From the NCBI GenBank assembly GCA_016763495.1, contig JAESTR010000152.1, positions 1-14,715 on the forward strand: a stretch of 14,715 nucleotides of DNA, read 5' to 3'. Positions 1 to 8,463 of the stretch are shown here, piece after piece (the stretch's first letter is position 1; every line of letters begins with the position of its first letter). This stretch comes from Kordiimonadaceae bacterium. GTDB taxonomy: Bacteria; Pseudomonadota; Alphaproteobacteria; Sphingomonadales; Kordiimonadaceae. The notes under the pieces are model-generated. The model was not told the DNA's origin, searched no databases, and saw only the letters and a program-made list of their open reading frames with translations. Made by a program: the position numbers and the translations under genes.

Positions 1-87
1 GAGCCGCCGATAACTACAACATAGAACCTCTACTAGAGTTCGCGAGCTCTTAGGGCTATCGTCAAAATGGCCGTTCCAGAGATGTGA

Positions 88-890
88 CCAAATGACAGGC
101 TCACAGCTGACTTTGTATTTATGTACCATGACTATAGCGATAACGGCCGTACTGAAGATACAGATTCTACACCTCTTTATTCCAGAGACTATACCTCCTT
201 TGATGGGTACGATGATCAAATTGCTATTTATAATCTGACCTTGAAGTATGAAATGGATAACATGACATTGGTGTCGTCCAGCTCATACTTTGACCGTAAT
301 GTCTTCAATAGACGGTCTATTGATACTTTTTACCGTTTGCCGGGTATTCTGCCTGCAGGTGTTGAGCCTTTTGAGCTGGAAGATTTGACAGATGTGAAAG
401 CATTTGTGCAGGAAATTCGTTTGTCTTCTGATACGGATTCAGATTTCCAGTGGACTGTGGGTGGTTATTATGACAACCGTAAAATTGACGGCATCAATTC
501 ATGGCCTGTTCCTGGCCTTGATGCAGGTGCAGCTAATGACCCTGCGTTTGAGCCTGCAGCACACTGGGGTGCACCTGACGATTATTTCCTCTGGGTTTCG
601 AATAAGCAGAAAGTTGAGACTTTTGCTCTCTTTGGTGAAGCATATTACACGTGGGACAAGCTCACTTTCACAGTTGGCCTACGTTACTTTAACTGGAAGC
701 AAGATCTATCTGATTTTGAGACAGGCCAGCTGATTGGTGACACTAACCCTCAGGGTACTACTTATCCTACAGGTAAAGAGGACGGCTTTAACCCTAAGGT
801 TAATATCTCCTACAAAATCTCGGATAATCAACTTATATATGCGCAGGCTGCCAAAGGTTTCCGTTATGGCGGTACCAACACAGAACCGAT
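88..890 (+). pseudogene. TonB-dependent receptor, internal barrel fragment (broken gene)
   Basis: This is the middle of a TonB-dependent outer-membrane receptor beta-barrel. Receptor-like stretches include PNDRLTADFVF at the start, VQEIRLSS, VGGYYDNRKI, KLTFTVGLRYFNWKQ and IYAQAAKGFRYGGTN near the end, all typical of alternating barrel strands and loops. The signal peptide, TonB box, plug and C-terminal strand are missing. Reading upstream in the same frame meets stop codons at 85-87, 34-36 and 22-24, so the 5' part is lost or decayed. The first ATG, at 121, has no ribosome binding site and lies inside the homologous region. At 890/891 the frame runs into an IS66-type remnant and stops after a few foreign codons. 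No receptor sequence resumes after the remnant. A non-functional relic is by far the likeliest reading; the exact 5' break is uncertain. Confidence 0.8.
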
Positions 891-1010
891 GCAAACGCCC
901 GGTGATGTCCCTTAAAGGGCTTCTTTCAGTTTGCTTTTGCTGAAGTTCCAAGGCAAGAGGTCGTTGATGCGGTTGATCGGCTGCCTAAGGGTAATTCGGC
1001 GGGCGCTTAC
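891..1010 (-). mobile_element. IS66-family remnant, internally deleted (MITE-like, 120 bp)
   Basis: On the minus strand the element starts at 1010 with GTAAGCGCCCG, a typical IS66-family end. On the plus strand it starts at 891 with GCAAACGCCCG, the same 11 bases with two transitions. These form terminal inverted repeats facing each other across 120 bp. Between them lies only the 3' end of an IS66 transposase gene on the minus strand, so tnpA, tnpB and nearly all of tnpC are gone. IS66 elements normally duplicate 8 bp of target; the flanks (883-890 and 1011-1018) do not match, so one side has been rearranged since insertion. It cannot move by itself. It truncates the receptor fragment to its left. 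Confidence 0.75.
912..986 (-). pseudogene. IS66 transposase (TnpC) C-terminal tail
   Basis: The minus strand encodes QPINRINDLLPWNF followed by SKSKLKEAL and a stop at 912-914. The pattern 'P-x-N-R-I-(D/N)-(D/E)-L-L-P-W-N' is the hallmark of the C-terminus of IS66-family transposases. Only about 25 codons survive and the catalytic DDE residues are absent. The frame is open up to the inverted repeat at 1010, but those codons come from the repeat itself and are not transposase. It serves only as a marker of the element's origin. Confidence 0.8.
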
Positions 1011-1126
1011 AGTTGTCCTAAATTTTGTGGTGCCTCACAGATAGTGAGATGTTGTAACCAATACTTAGAAGCAACATGACTTCTTGAAGGTCAATAACGC
1101 GTAGGATGATAGCGGGAGTTGTGATC

Positions 1127-1149
1127 ATGCCTAAATGGCATTCTTTTTT
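1127..1149 (+). terminator. possible weak intrinsic terminator, plus strand
   Basis: ATGCC (1127-1131) and GGCAT (1137-1141) form a 5-bp stem with a five-base loop, followed by TCTTTTTT. The T-run is on the plus strand, so it would end transcripts coming from the left and not the PepSY gene on the minus strand. The short stem makes this a weak call. It may be the leftover terminator of the destroyed left-hand locus. Confidence 0.3.
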
Positions 1150-1158
1150 AAGAAAACC

Positions 1159-2769
1159 TCAAAAATTACCAACTGGGAACCTGGCGGAATACACTTTACC
1201 GGCCCAATCAGTTATTTTTAACGAATAGCCAATCACTTGTTTGTTCGCTGGCAGTACTAGCTCTGAGGAGATACCACCTAAGAAACGTGTGCGGCTTAAT
1301 TCAAGCGGCATAAATTCCACCGTACCATCGTAGGCATAAAAACCAACTTCAGCCGACTTATAATTTGGCACGCAGTTTTCGCAAGCCGTACCCAATCGCA
1401 CCTGCTCTGAGAAACCGTCACCATCCGCATCGAGAACAAACACAGCAGCATCCCAAGCTCCGACCTGCAAGCTCCCGACATGAGTAGCTGTGGGGTGGCG
1501 ATAGAAAACACCAGACTGAAATACTGCAATGCCGCTCCCTATCAGCAAACCTACAGTAGCGACTGTTATCGCCAACGATTTCCACACACCCATGTTATAT
1601 TTTTTACCTAAATAGCTTGTTGAAACCTTCTGTCCGCACTTTGGTGCGCTTAGATCTATCTCTTTCGCTATCAACTTCTGTACACGCTTTTGCCAGAGCC
1701 AAACTCCGACTAAGGCGAGCGTGGGCAACAATAGTCCAAAGAAGAACCATATGACTTTACTCACCAACCCAGCAAAATTTCCGAAGTGAATTGGGTCCGC
1801 CATGTCTACCCAGCGCTCAAAAGCTGACTGGCTTTCTGCTTTCTGGTACTTCATCACGGTACCACTGAATGGGTCAATGAAGATGTGATTAGCTCGGTCA
1901 CGCGCTAAAAACGTGTCTCTGTAGCCTGTGATGAAATACGGTCTGCCCGCCTGAAATGGAAAACTGATGCTTTTAACTTCCAAGTCTGGCATTAGAGTTT
2001 TGGTTTCTTGAAGAGCTTCACCAAGGCTTATTATCGCCGGCGCGGCACCATAGTTCGAAAGCTCCGAGCCCTCAATTGCCGGTCGCTTGATCTGCACATC
2101 TGCAGAGGTACCCGCAAGTAGTTCTTCCGCGAAGTACCATATGCCCGTTACCGCGATCACAGCAACAAACCATAATGACCAAACGCCCGCGAGCCGGTGG
2201 ATATCACCCAAAAAAAGGCGTTGGTTCTTTTTACGGGGTAGCTTGAAAAAGCCACGCCACCATTTTTTGTAAATGAGTAGGCTGGTGATCAATATACCCA
2301 ATAATACGAAGGCAAATAAACCGACGATGTATGTGCCGCCTACCGGGTACAAAAGCTGCCGGTGGATGTCTCTAATAATGCGCTGTGCACTAGCATAGTG
2401 AGCCATATTGGCCACTATTTTACCCGAGTATGGGTTAAACAAAATACGGCGCGTGCCCTTTTCAGGCTCAACCGCCATGCCGATAGCCGCAAAATTGCTA
2501 TAGAGGGGCGCCTCTAAAAATAACAGGTATCCATCTGGGTATTCGCCGGCGTAATTATCTTGCATTGCCTGCCACGCGAAAGGCTTATCTTCTGCATCAA
2601 CTCTTAGTGCAGGATTGATTAACCAATCCATTTCATAACTGATCGTCGCCAAAGACCCCGTGAAACAAATGATAAACAGCAGGATACTGAGTTTATACCC
2701 AAGCCACCCGTGAATGGTGTGCATGCTTTTAGCTGTCCAAAAGGTCTTTTTCTTGTTAGCTGCGCCCAT
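1159..2769 (-). CDS. PepSY-associated TM-helix protein with C-terminal periplasmic extension
   Basis: This inner-membrane protein belongs to the PepSY-TM family (PiuB-like), often found beside TonB-dependent iron/siderophore receptors and thought to act in ferric-siderophore reduction or periplasmic regulation. The 536 residues show hydrophobic helices near 25-46, 147-167, 193-214, 336-360 and 397-418, with PepSY-like periplasmic stretches between. Conserved-type histidines include MHTIHGW (17, 20), IHRQL (136), IHRLAG (191) and DPIHFG (328), possible haem ligands. After the last helix comes an extra domain of about 115 residues, with a DADGDG calcium-loop-like motif near 447-452 and a C-x-x-C pair (463, 466); this is not part of the usual family core. 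The ATG start is preceded by AGGTTAG at suitable spacing. The gene diverges from the TAP-hydrolase gene across a 204-bp gap holding operator site A. The exact role (reductase, sensor or transporter partner) is inferred. Confidence 0.85.
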   Translation of the reverse strand: MGAANKKKTFWTAKSMHTIHGWLGYKLSILLFIICFTGSLATISYEMDWLINPALRVDAEDKPFAWQAMQDNYAGEYPDGYLLFLEAPLYSNFAAIGMAVEPEKGTRRILFNPYSGKIVANMAHYASAQRIIRDIHRQLLYPVGGTYIVGLFAFVLLGILITSLLIYKKWWRGFFKLPRKKNQRLFLGDIHRLAGVWSLWFVAVIAVTGIWYFAEELLAGTSADVQIKRPAIEGSELSNYGAAPAIISLGEALQETKTLMPDLEVKSISFPFQAGRPYFITGYRDTFLARDRANHIFIDPFSGTVMKYQKAESQSAFERWVDMADPIHFGNFAGLVSKVIWFFFGLLLPTLALVGVWLWQKRVQKLIAKEIDLSAPKCGQKVSTSYLGKKYNMGVWKSLAITVATVGLLIGSGIAVFQSGVFYRHPTATHVGSLQVGAWDAAVFVLDADGDGFSEQVRLGTACENCVPNYKSAEVGFYAYDGTVEFMPLELSRTRFLGGISSELVLPANKQVIGYSLKITDWAGKVYSARFPVGNF

Positions 2770-2850
2770 TATTCTAACCTATACTTGCCTGACAAGTTTT
2801 CACCACTCGCTCCCGAAACTCCGGAAACACTGGTGTAAAACATGCTGAAG

Positions 2851-2879
2851 ATGATGATTAAGTTTCAAGAAAAGGTCAA
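2851..2879 (-). promoter_or_regulatory. predicted promoter of the PepSY gene
   Basis: On the minus strand a -35 box TTGACC (2879-2874) is followed after 17 bp by CATCAT (2856-2851), 4 of 6 matches to the -10 consensus. The -35 box begins two bases downstream of operator site A (2882-2899), close enough for a bound repressor to block it. The implied 5' leader is about 75 nt. This is a consensus match only. Confidence 0.45.
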
Positions 2880-2881
2880 TA

Positions 2882-2899
2882 TTTATTTATTTAAATAAA
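2882..2899. promoter_or_regulatory. operator site A, TTTATTT-N4-AAATAAA palindrome
   Basis: The 18 bases TTTATTTATTTAAATAAA form a perfect 7+7 inverted repeat around a 4-bp centre. The same arms recur at 8481-8498 and 9841-9858 and nearly at 10643-10660, each in a promoter gap of this locus. This copy sits between the divergent PepSY and TAP-hydrolase genes, adjoining the -35 of the first and 7 bp upstream of the -35 of the second, so one bound dimer could control both. I infer that the TetR protein at 9892-10530 is the ligand. A-T richness alone could produce short palindromes, but not four with the same arms and spacing. Confidence 0.7.
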
Positions 2900-2906
2900 A
2901 TAATTA

Positions 2907-2935
2907 TTGAAATGAAATGCTTACAAGCCTATTAA
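2907..2935 (+). promoter_or_regulatory. predicted promoter of the TAP-type hydrolase gene
   Basis: TTGAAA (2907-2912) and TATTAA (2930-2935) are separated by exactly 17 bp, a good sigma-70-type promoter. A start near 2942 would give a leader of about 30 nt before the ATG at 2974. Operator site A lies just upstream. Confidence 0.55.
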
Positions 2936-2973
2936 TGCCCTACTGCTAGGGGCATAATCAAAAGGTGTATTAC

Positions 2974-4671
2974 ATGATATTTAGACATTCACAGCGTTGG
3001 GCGTACCGGTTCATACGAGCAGCAAGCCTGTTTTTTTCGAGCTTAATGGCCGTCAGTGCACACGCTAACGCCGATGTATTTTCAAATTTACCAGTTGGTA
3101 CGTTAGAAACACGTGATGCTATTGTGGAAATGAAAGGCGTCACTTTTAGAGGTAAAATCGGCTATATCACTGTATCGGAGGTCCGCTCGAAACCAGACAG
3201 CAACAAAATACGTGTTGCTTTCATGCAGATATATTCAAAAAGTAAAACGCCAAGCACCCCTATTTTCCGCTTTCATGGCGGGCCTGATAACGAAGCCCAG
3301 CTTGCAGAACGTATGCCATTCACTTTTTTGGATGATGTAGACTTTTCTGGTAGTGATACATCCCCGATAACAGTGAAATATGATATCGCCTACCTGTATC
3401 ACAGCAGATACTTGGACTTCGCTGACTTAGTACTAATGGATGACAGAGGCATGGGCCTTTCCAAGCCACTGCTACACTGCCCACGCTCACCAGAACCGAT
3501 GGACCTGATGAAAGAGCGGGCTGAATCTCACCGGCTCTTAACCGGCGTTTTAGAAGAGTGCCGCACGCATTTCGAAGCGATAGGCGTGGACTTCGCCGGG
3601 TATAATCTGCCCGAAATTGCTGAGGATATTGAAGCATTGCGTGTCTCGCTCGGCTTTAATAAAATTGCGTTACATGGTGGTAGCTTTGGCACGCAAACTG
3701 CCCTCGCATACCTCAAAAAATATGATGCGAACGTTACCGCAGCCTCGCTAGTTGGTATTGAAGGCCTTGATGCTACTTATGACATTCCGTCTGAAATTCA
3801 AATCGCTACAGAGCAAGCTATCAAAATTGCCAACGCTAACCCCGATGTAGCCGCGATGATGCCTAAAGGTGATATGGGATATGCTATAAAGCAAATATAT
3901 GCTGATCTGGAGAAAAACCCTCAGATCTACACCATCCAGCCCAAAGGGAGTGAACCTTTCGATGTGCCCTTCACAGCGCGTGCGGCTCGTTTACTACTGA
4001 TCGCAAATGGTCTCGTACTAAACCGGGGTGATGGTCCCTTTGCCCGCAGTGCAGGCACCTCCCGTATTCCGCCGCTTGTCGCAGCTATGTACCATAAAGC
4101 CTATGAAGGCATTGCTGGTATCATAGAGAAAAACTATGAAGGTTTCCGCGGTATGGTTTCACTGAACGCCGCCGCTAATGTGATAGATTGTGCGTCTGGG
4201 ATTGACTCAAACAGGTTGGCCCGTTTGTATACAGATACCGAAAACCCAGACGATGTGATGCTGGGCGCCTTAGCCTATGTTGGCCTGCAAGAACGTAACC
4301 CCGGACCGCTTTGCCATGTGTGGGGTATAAAAACACTTGGCGCCGACTTCAGGGCTCCCTTCAAAACCAATGTCCCCCTTCTGATACTTAATGGTAACTT
4401 TGATGGCATTACTCCTATGGGCAACGCACAGCGCTTGCATGACACCATGCCAAATAGCCGCCTGATTGTGGTTGAAAACTCAGGCCATTACGGCACTGAA
4501 ATGTTCCACTTTGATGAAAAGCTATATCAACAAGGCGCAGACTTTTTACGTACGGGCCAGTTTCCTAGTGACTTGAAGGAGCGTGTGACATTGCCGCCAA
4601 TAAAGTACGACACCCTTTCTTGGGGCGTTATGCTTTTGTTCAAGCTTGGACTTGGTAACGCGATCATGTAG
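2974..4671 (+). CDS. secreted alpha/beta hydrolase, TAP / proline-iminopeptidase type
   Basis: This is a periplasmic or secreted serine hydrolase of the tripeptidyl-aminopeptidase/proline-iminopeptidase group, which releases residues or short peptides from peptide N-termini; some relatives act on esters. I start at ATG 2974 and not the in-frame GTG at 2965, because AAAGG at 2961-2965 lies 8 bp before the ATG. That gives 565 residues. The N-terminus has a basic stretch, a hydrophobic core (AASLFFSSLMAVS) and a likely cleavage after AHA. The oxyanion motif HGGP is near residue 101, DDRGMGLS near 156 and the nucleophile elbow GGSFG has Ser237. The C-terminal TAP-like domain supplies Asp477 (NGNFDGITP) and His505 (NSGHYG), so the triad is complete. 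A helical cap of about 200 residues separates the halves. It diverges from the PepSY gene, shares operator site A and ends at a strong bidirectional terminator. Substrate unknown. Confidence 0.85.
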   Translation: MIFRHSQRWAYRFIRAASLFFSSLMAVSAHANADVFSNLPVGTLETRDAIVEMKGVTFRGKIGYITVSEVRSKPDSNKIRVAFMQIYSKSKTPSTPIFRFHGGPDNEAQLAERMPFTFLDDVDFSGSDTSPITVKYDIAYLYHSRYLDFADLVLMDDRGMGLSKPLLHCPRSPEPMDLMKERAESHRLLTGVLEECRTHFEAIGVDFAGYNLPEIAEDIEALRVSLGFNKIALHGGSFGTQTALAYLKKYDANVTAASLVGIEGLDATYDIPSEIQIATEQAIKIANANPDVAAMMPKGDMGYAIKQIYADLEKNPQIYTIQPKGSEPFDVPFTARAARLLLIANGLVLNRGDGPFARSAGTSRIPPLVAAMYHKAYEGIAGIIEKNYEGFRGMVSLNAAANVIDCASGIDSNRLARLYTDTENPDDVMLGALAYVGLQERNPGPLCHVWGIKTLGADFRAPFKTNVPLLILNGNFDGITPMGNAQRLHDTMPNSRLIVVENSGHYGTEMFHFDEKLYQQGADFLRTGQFPSDLKERVTLPPIKYDTLSWGVMLLFKLGLGNAIM

Positions 4672-4697
4672 GCCGTAATATTTTATCGGTAGAAACA

Positions 4698-4730
4698 AAA
4701 AAGGCCTCAGCAAATTACTGAGGCCTTTTT
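4698..4730. terminator. bidirectional intrinsic terminator
   Basis: AAAAAGGCCTCAG (4698-4710) and CTGAGGCCTTTTT (4718-4730) form a perfect 13-bp stem with a 7-base loop. The A-run and T-run make it work in both directions, between the convergent TAP-hydrolase (+) and PAF-AH-like (-) genes. Confidence 0.93.
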
Positions 4731-4748
4731 CTTGGTCTATGAGCTTAG

Positions 4749-6158
4749 TTAGTGAATATACTGCTCGACTTTCACCCCGTCTAACATTTCCTCAATCTGT
4801 TTCAACTGCAGAGGTTTACCTTTGGCATAACGATCAAACAAGGCCACGAGCGCAGCATTCGTTGTCCGCATAATATCTATACTGTGGCCGCTGGGTGCAA
4901 TATTGTGGGGATATTCGAGCACCATTAACTCCACCAGCGGTGACAAAAACGGTGCGTCGGTAAAAGCCTGATGCAAGGCACCAGGCACTAACACCCTGTA
5001 GGCATTCGCCTTCCAATGCTTAAGCGTATAAGGCACGTCAAACCGCTCACCGGCAGTGTATGCTCCATTGACCCACATCATAGGAACATCCAGTGGTGCA
5101 TGCAGCATATCGCCCCAGTTTTTCCCGTCAATATTGGCGACAGCAACACACTTACCGTAAGCACGACAAAATTCCGCTGACGTAGGCCCACCAAAGGACA
5201 TCCCGAATGCACCAACGCGCGTAAGGTCCATGCTTTCAAGCAAAGCAGTGCTTTCAGTACCTGATACAGTAGTTTCTATGAAGTTAATAACACTCAACAA
5301 GTCAGCCACTCGAATGGGCAAGTCCTGAGTTAAATCCTGCGGTACATTGATAATGTCATTATAGGCCTGTGCGAACTGGTCTTCGTCCTTTGCTCCGACG
5401 CGCTCAATCACCTCATAATGGGCTGTGAGCTGTTTTTCATAGTCCCTAAAGTCTTCCACCGACAAAGCCATTGTATCCTGCAAAGCCACATCTGTACGCT
5501 GAAGTATCTCGCCCGTAGGCAATATAGACTTATCAACTTCATAACTATGGTTCACACCCACCACAATATAGCCATGACTAGCAACATCCTGCATTGTGGT
5601 TGAGAAGAAATCCAGATGCGCATGATGCCCTGGGGAAAACAATAATACAGGAAACTTCTCAGCTGTTTTCAACGGTGCAGCGCCAGCGTAGGCAGCTAGT
5701 TCAGACGTGCGTGCCATTTCTGTCAAGTGCGGCCCAAGAAACGAAAGCGGCCCAAAGGAGCTGATTTTACCCGCATGCACGTCAGCCATCCCCGGAGAAG
5801 CATAAAGTGCTTTTTTAGGTTTAGGTTTGTAGTGGACAAAATCTACTCCTGAAAGATCAGCAGTGGGATACCAGACTTTCACATGCAGTTTACGCTCATC
5901 TGATGGGTTCTGCGTATAAAGCTCTGCCCGGCCCGTGTTCACCACCCAGTGGGACATTGCCACACTATATTCCCCAGTTGGTGGGGGCAGAGTAACCTTT
6001 GGTGCTGCCCAATTAATAAAGAAAGCTGTACCTACAGACAGAGCAGCAGAAACCGCCAACAGCCGAGCGCCCCATTTGGCTAAAGCACCCGTATTGGTTT
6101 TCCTTACTAAGACACTTAGCAACCACAAAATTACAGCAAAAAACATCGGTTCAAACAT
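4749..6158 (-). CDS. membrane-anchored alpha/beta hydrolase, PAF-acetylhydrolase-like
   Basis: This is a serine hydrolase of the platelet-activating-factor acetylhydrolase / dienelactone-hydrolase-like group; known members cleave short or oxidised acyl esters. I start at the ATG at 6158 (469 residues): GGGAG lies 8 bp before it, whereas the in-frame GTG at 6173 has no such site. Two hydrophobic helices at about 3-18 and 33-50 place the catalytic domain in the periplasm. Family features follow: LHVKVWYPT, then FPVLLFSPGHHAH (oxyanion region), HGYIVVGVNHSYEVD and the elbow GMSFGG with Ser321. The likely acid is Asp344 (NIDGK), 23 residues later as in PAF-AH, and the base is His396 (GALHQAF). 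The gene lies 82 bp downstream of the TonB receptor on the same strand, with a terminator between them, so it may be reached by read-through. The natural substrate, ester or amide, cannot be read from the sequence. Confidence 0.8.
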   Translation of the reverse strand: MFEPMFFAVILWLLSVLVRKTNTGALAKWGARLLAVSAALSVGTAFFINWAAPKVTLPPPTGEYSVAMSHWVVNTGRAELYTQNPSDERKLHVKVWYPTADLSGVDFVHYKPKPKKALYASPGMADVHAGKISSFGPLSFLGPHLTEMARTSELAAYAGAAPLKTAEKFPVLLFSPGHHAHLDFFSTTMQDVASHGYIVVGVNHSYEVDKSILPTGEILQRTDVALQDTMALSVEDFRDYEKQLTAHYEVIERVGAKDEDQFAQAYNDIINVPQDLTQDLPIRVADLLSVINFIETTVSGTESTALLESMDLTRVGAFGMSFGGPTSAEFCRAYGKCVAVANIDGKNWGDMLHAPLDVPMMWVNGAYTAGERFDVPYTLKHWKANAYRVLVPGALHQAFTDAPFLSPLVELMVLEYPHNIAPSGHSIDIMRTTNAALVALFDRYAKGKPLQLKQIEEMLDGVKVEQYIH

Positions 6159-6182
6159 GAGGAATACTCCCACTATTTAGTC

Positions 6183-6218
6183 AAAAAAACGGCAGCATAA
6201 CTGTGCGCTATGCTGCCG
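6183..6218 (-). terminator. intrinsic terminator after the TonB-dependent receptor
   Basis: CGGCAGCATA (6190-6199) and TATGCTGCCG (6209-6218) form a perfect 10-bp stem with a 9-base loop. On the minus strand the stem is followed by seven T (6189-6183). It ends transcripts of the receptor gene 22 bp after its stop codon and before the PAF-AH-like gene. Confidence 0.9.
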
Positions 6219-6240
6219 AAGTAAACAGGGTTTGGGTTAT

Positions 6241-8403
6241 TTAGAAACTTACTTCTACGCCAACACCAAGGTAGCGTGGCGGGCGTAACCGCCGTAGCTC
6301 GCCAGTTCCTTCGAAGGAGATCAGCGTGACAGCATCTACATCAAACAAGTTTTTCGCGAAGGCGAATATGCGGTAGTTATCCGCCTCATAGGCCGCCGTT
6401 AGGTTTACGATTGTATAGTCTGGCACAGTCACGCTGTTTTCATTGTCTTGGAAGGACGAGCCTGTATGGCTCACATTGCCAGAGGCATAAAATCCGCCGC
6501 CAAAGCTGTAGGACGCACCAATGGAACCCGTAAAGCCGGGACTACGAGAAAACTCATTGCCACTAAAATCTTGGCCATTCGCTGTGAATTCATCAAAATT
6601 GGTATCTGAAAATGCAAAGCTGCTGAAAATTTCTAAAGCACCGACATAACCAGAGACATCTACTTCAATACCTTTGACGGTTGAAGAACCAGCGTTTGTC
6701 GTAACACTGTCATCAAAGCCAGCACCAAAGGAACCAAGGATATTCACTTGCTGGTTGGACCAATCAATTTGATAGGCATTAGCATTAACCGTTAGCGCGC
6801 GGTCAAACCACTGTGAGCGGAAGCTTAGCTCGAAATTGTCAGTTTGTTCAGCCTCATAATCGAAGAAGTCTGGTGCACCGGTACGCAATATCTCGATTAA
6901 GTTCACGCCTGAGCCACCCGGTCTGTACCCACGAGAGAAAGTGAACCCAAAAGAGATGTCTTCAGTAAGGGAGGCAACAGCACCGAGCTTAGGTAGTACT
7001 TCAGTACCACTTTGTGACGATGTATTCGCTGGCAACGCAGGGATCAGTGTCAAATCAAATGCGGGCACTGTTAGGCCACCAGAAGAACGCGTGAATGCAT
7101 TTTTCTCATGGTCGACCCGCACACCAGCTGTTAGCTCAAGCCATTCAGTAACTTGATAATTAACATCCAAAAATCCTGCATAATTACTGATTTCTTCAAC
7201 CAGCGGTGCAACAGTCACCGCATCTTGCCCGAACAGGGCTGGCGCAAACAAGGCGGCTTCAAATGTGCCACCACGTTGCTGCGAATTTTCAACATCTGCG
7301 TAATAGAAACCAAGCAAAGCTCCAAATCTCTCCGTTGTGTACGTCAACAATAATTCCTGAGAAAACAGGCTGTCATCAAAAGCGCCAAAAATTGTGCGCT
7401 CAGGGTGGCCTGGGTCAGTTTCCTGAAACGGACCTTCATTCAGAACCTGGCTTTCTTGGTAGGCCGTAACACTGCTAATGGAAAAATGGTCTGAAAGCTC
7501 ATAACTCACAGCCAAGGAATAAAGGTTGATGTCATCAGCTTCTGCAATAGTTGGTGCGCCAGTAACGCTTTCACGTGCGTCAAAATCTGGCCCCAACACT
7601 TCAACCTGACCAGCTGTGCTATCTTGCGTGATATGGGTGAATGCGAGTGTAGCCTTAAAGTCAGGCAAACTTTCTGGCTCAAGCAATAACTTCCCACGAA
7701 TTGTAGTGGAATCCGCCCGGCCATAGTCATCTTCATCACGGGTGGTGTTTGTCACATAACCATCCGATTTATTGTGGTCAACCGACAGTCTGAAAGACAG
7801 AGCATCCTCCACCAGCGGCCCGGTTAAAGAAGCCGCAAGTTGGTACGTATTGTCCTCACCGTAAACAACCCGCGCTTTGCCGCCCCACTCTTGTTCTGGC
7901 GTGCCTGTTGTAACCAACAAACCACCTGCCAGTGCGTTACGGCCCTGTACTGTTGTCACTGGGCCACGAAGAACTTCGATTTGGCTAACATCCCAGTTTG
8001 ACAGGGCAAAACGCTGTGCCTGAGCACTGAGCGCAACACCATCCACATAATACCCAAGCACAGTTCGGTTGGTTGGAATACCGCCCGTTGGCCCTTGCTT
8101 ACGGATACCGCGAATGGACAAATCACCTGTTGTGTTAATATCGGCATTACCAATGCGTAATAGTGCTTCCTCGAGGTTTACAACCGCTTGGCGGTTTAAC
8201 GCATCCCCAGTTAAGACAGCGACACTGATTTGCGTATCCTGTAGTGACTTGGCGCGTTTTTCTCCCGTAACGATTATTTCCTCAAAGCTGAACTCTTCAT
8301 TTGCTGCGATAACCGCACCAGAAAAGGTCCCACAGAGAGAAAGCGCCAACAAAGATGTAGCTACTCTATTTCCTATTGGCGTCAATTGACGTGCGTTATT
8401 CAT
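6241..8403 (-). CDS. TonB-dependent outer-membrane receptor
   Basis: This complete TonB-dependent receptor would import a bulky ligand, such as a siderophore, peptide or oligomer, across the outer membrane using TonB energy. Start: GGAGG stands 5 bases before the ATG at 8403, so I prefer it to the ATG at 8427, which would add eight residues to the signal peptide. The 720 residues open with a signal peptide (hydrophobic VATSLLALSLCGTFSGAVIA, cleavage near residue 33), then a TonB box EEIIVTGEKR (41-50). A plug of about 115 residues follows, with LSIRGIR, YYVDGV and the conserved IEVLRGP. The 22-strand-type barrel ends in GVGVEVSF, the terminal phenylalanine expected for BAM recognition. Barrel hallmarks include FTFSRGYRPGGSGVN and NLTAAYEADNYRIFAFAKNLFD. 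It has no N-terminal FecA-type signalling domain and no FecI/FecR neighbours, so control is probably by the local TetR through operator site B. Confidence 0.93.
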   Translation of the reverse strand: MNNARQLTPIGNRVATSLLALSLCGTFSGAVIAANEEFSFEEIIVTGEKRAKSLQDTQISVAVLTGDALNRQAVVNLEEALLRIGNADINTTGDLSIRGIRKQGPTGGIPTNRTVLGYYVDGVALSAQAQRFALSNWDVSQIEVLRGPVTTVQGRNALAGGLLVTTGTPEQEWGGKARVVYGEDNTYQLAASLTGPLVEDALSFRLSVDHNKSDGYVTNTTRDEDDYGRADSTTIRGKLLLEPESLPDFKATLAFTHITQDSTAGQVEVLGPDFDARESVTGAPTIAEADDINLYSLAVSYELSDHFSISSVTAYQESQVLNEGPFQETDPGHPERTIFGAFDDSLFSQELLLTYTTERFGALLGFYYADVENSQQRGGTFEAALFAPALFGQDAVTVAPLVEEISNYAGFLDVNYQVTEWLELTAGVRVDHEKNAFTRSSGGLTVPAFDLTLIPALPANTSSQSGTEVLPKLGAVASLTEDISFGFTFSRGYRPGGSGVNLIEILRTGAPDFFDYEAEQTDNFELSFRSQWFDRALTVNANAYQIDWSNQQVNILGSFGAGFDDSVTTNAGSSTVKGIEVDVSGYVGALEIFSSFAFSDTNFDEFTANGQDFSGNEFSRSPGFTGSIGASYSFGGGFYASGNVSHTGSSFQDNENSVTVPDYTIVNLTAAYEADNYRIFAFAKNLFDVDAVTLISFEGTGELRRLRPPRYLGVGVEVSF

Positions 8404-8463
8404 GGTTTCCTCCAAGGTTTTGCTCATTTTATTGTTTTGCGAGCAGAATCATTTATCCGCTTC

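Noticed and set aside
883..1018. 8-bp target-site duplication around the IS66 remnant
   Set aside because: The flanks gaaccgat and agttgtcc do not match, so no duplication is present.
6241..8403. FecI/FecR-type cell-surface signalling by the receptor
   Set aside because: The mature N-terminus leads straight into the TonB box without a signalling domain, and no sigma or anti-sigma gene is nearby.
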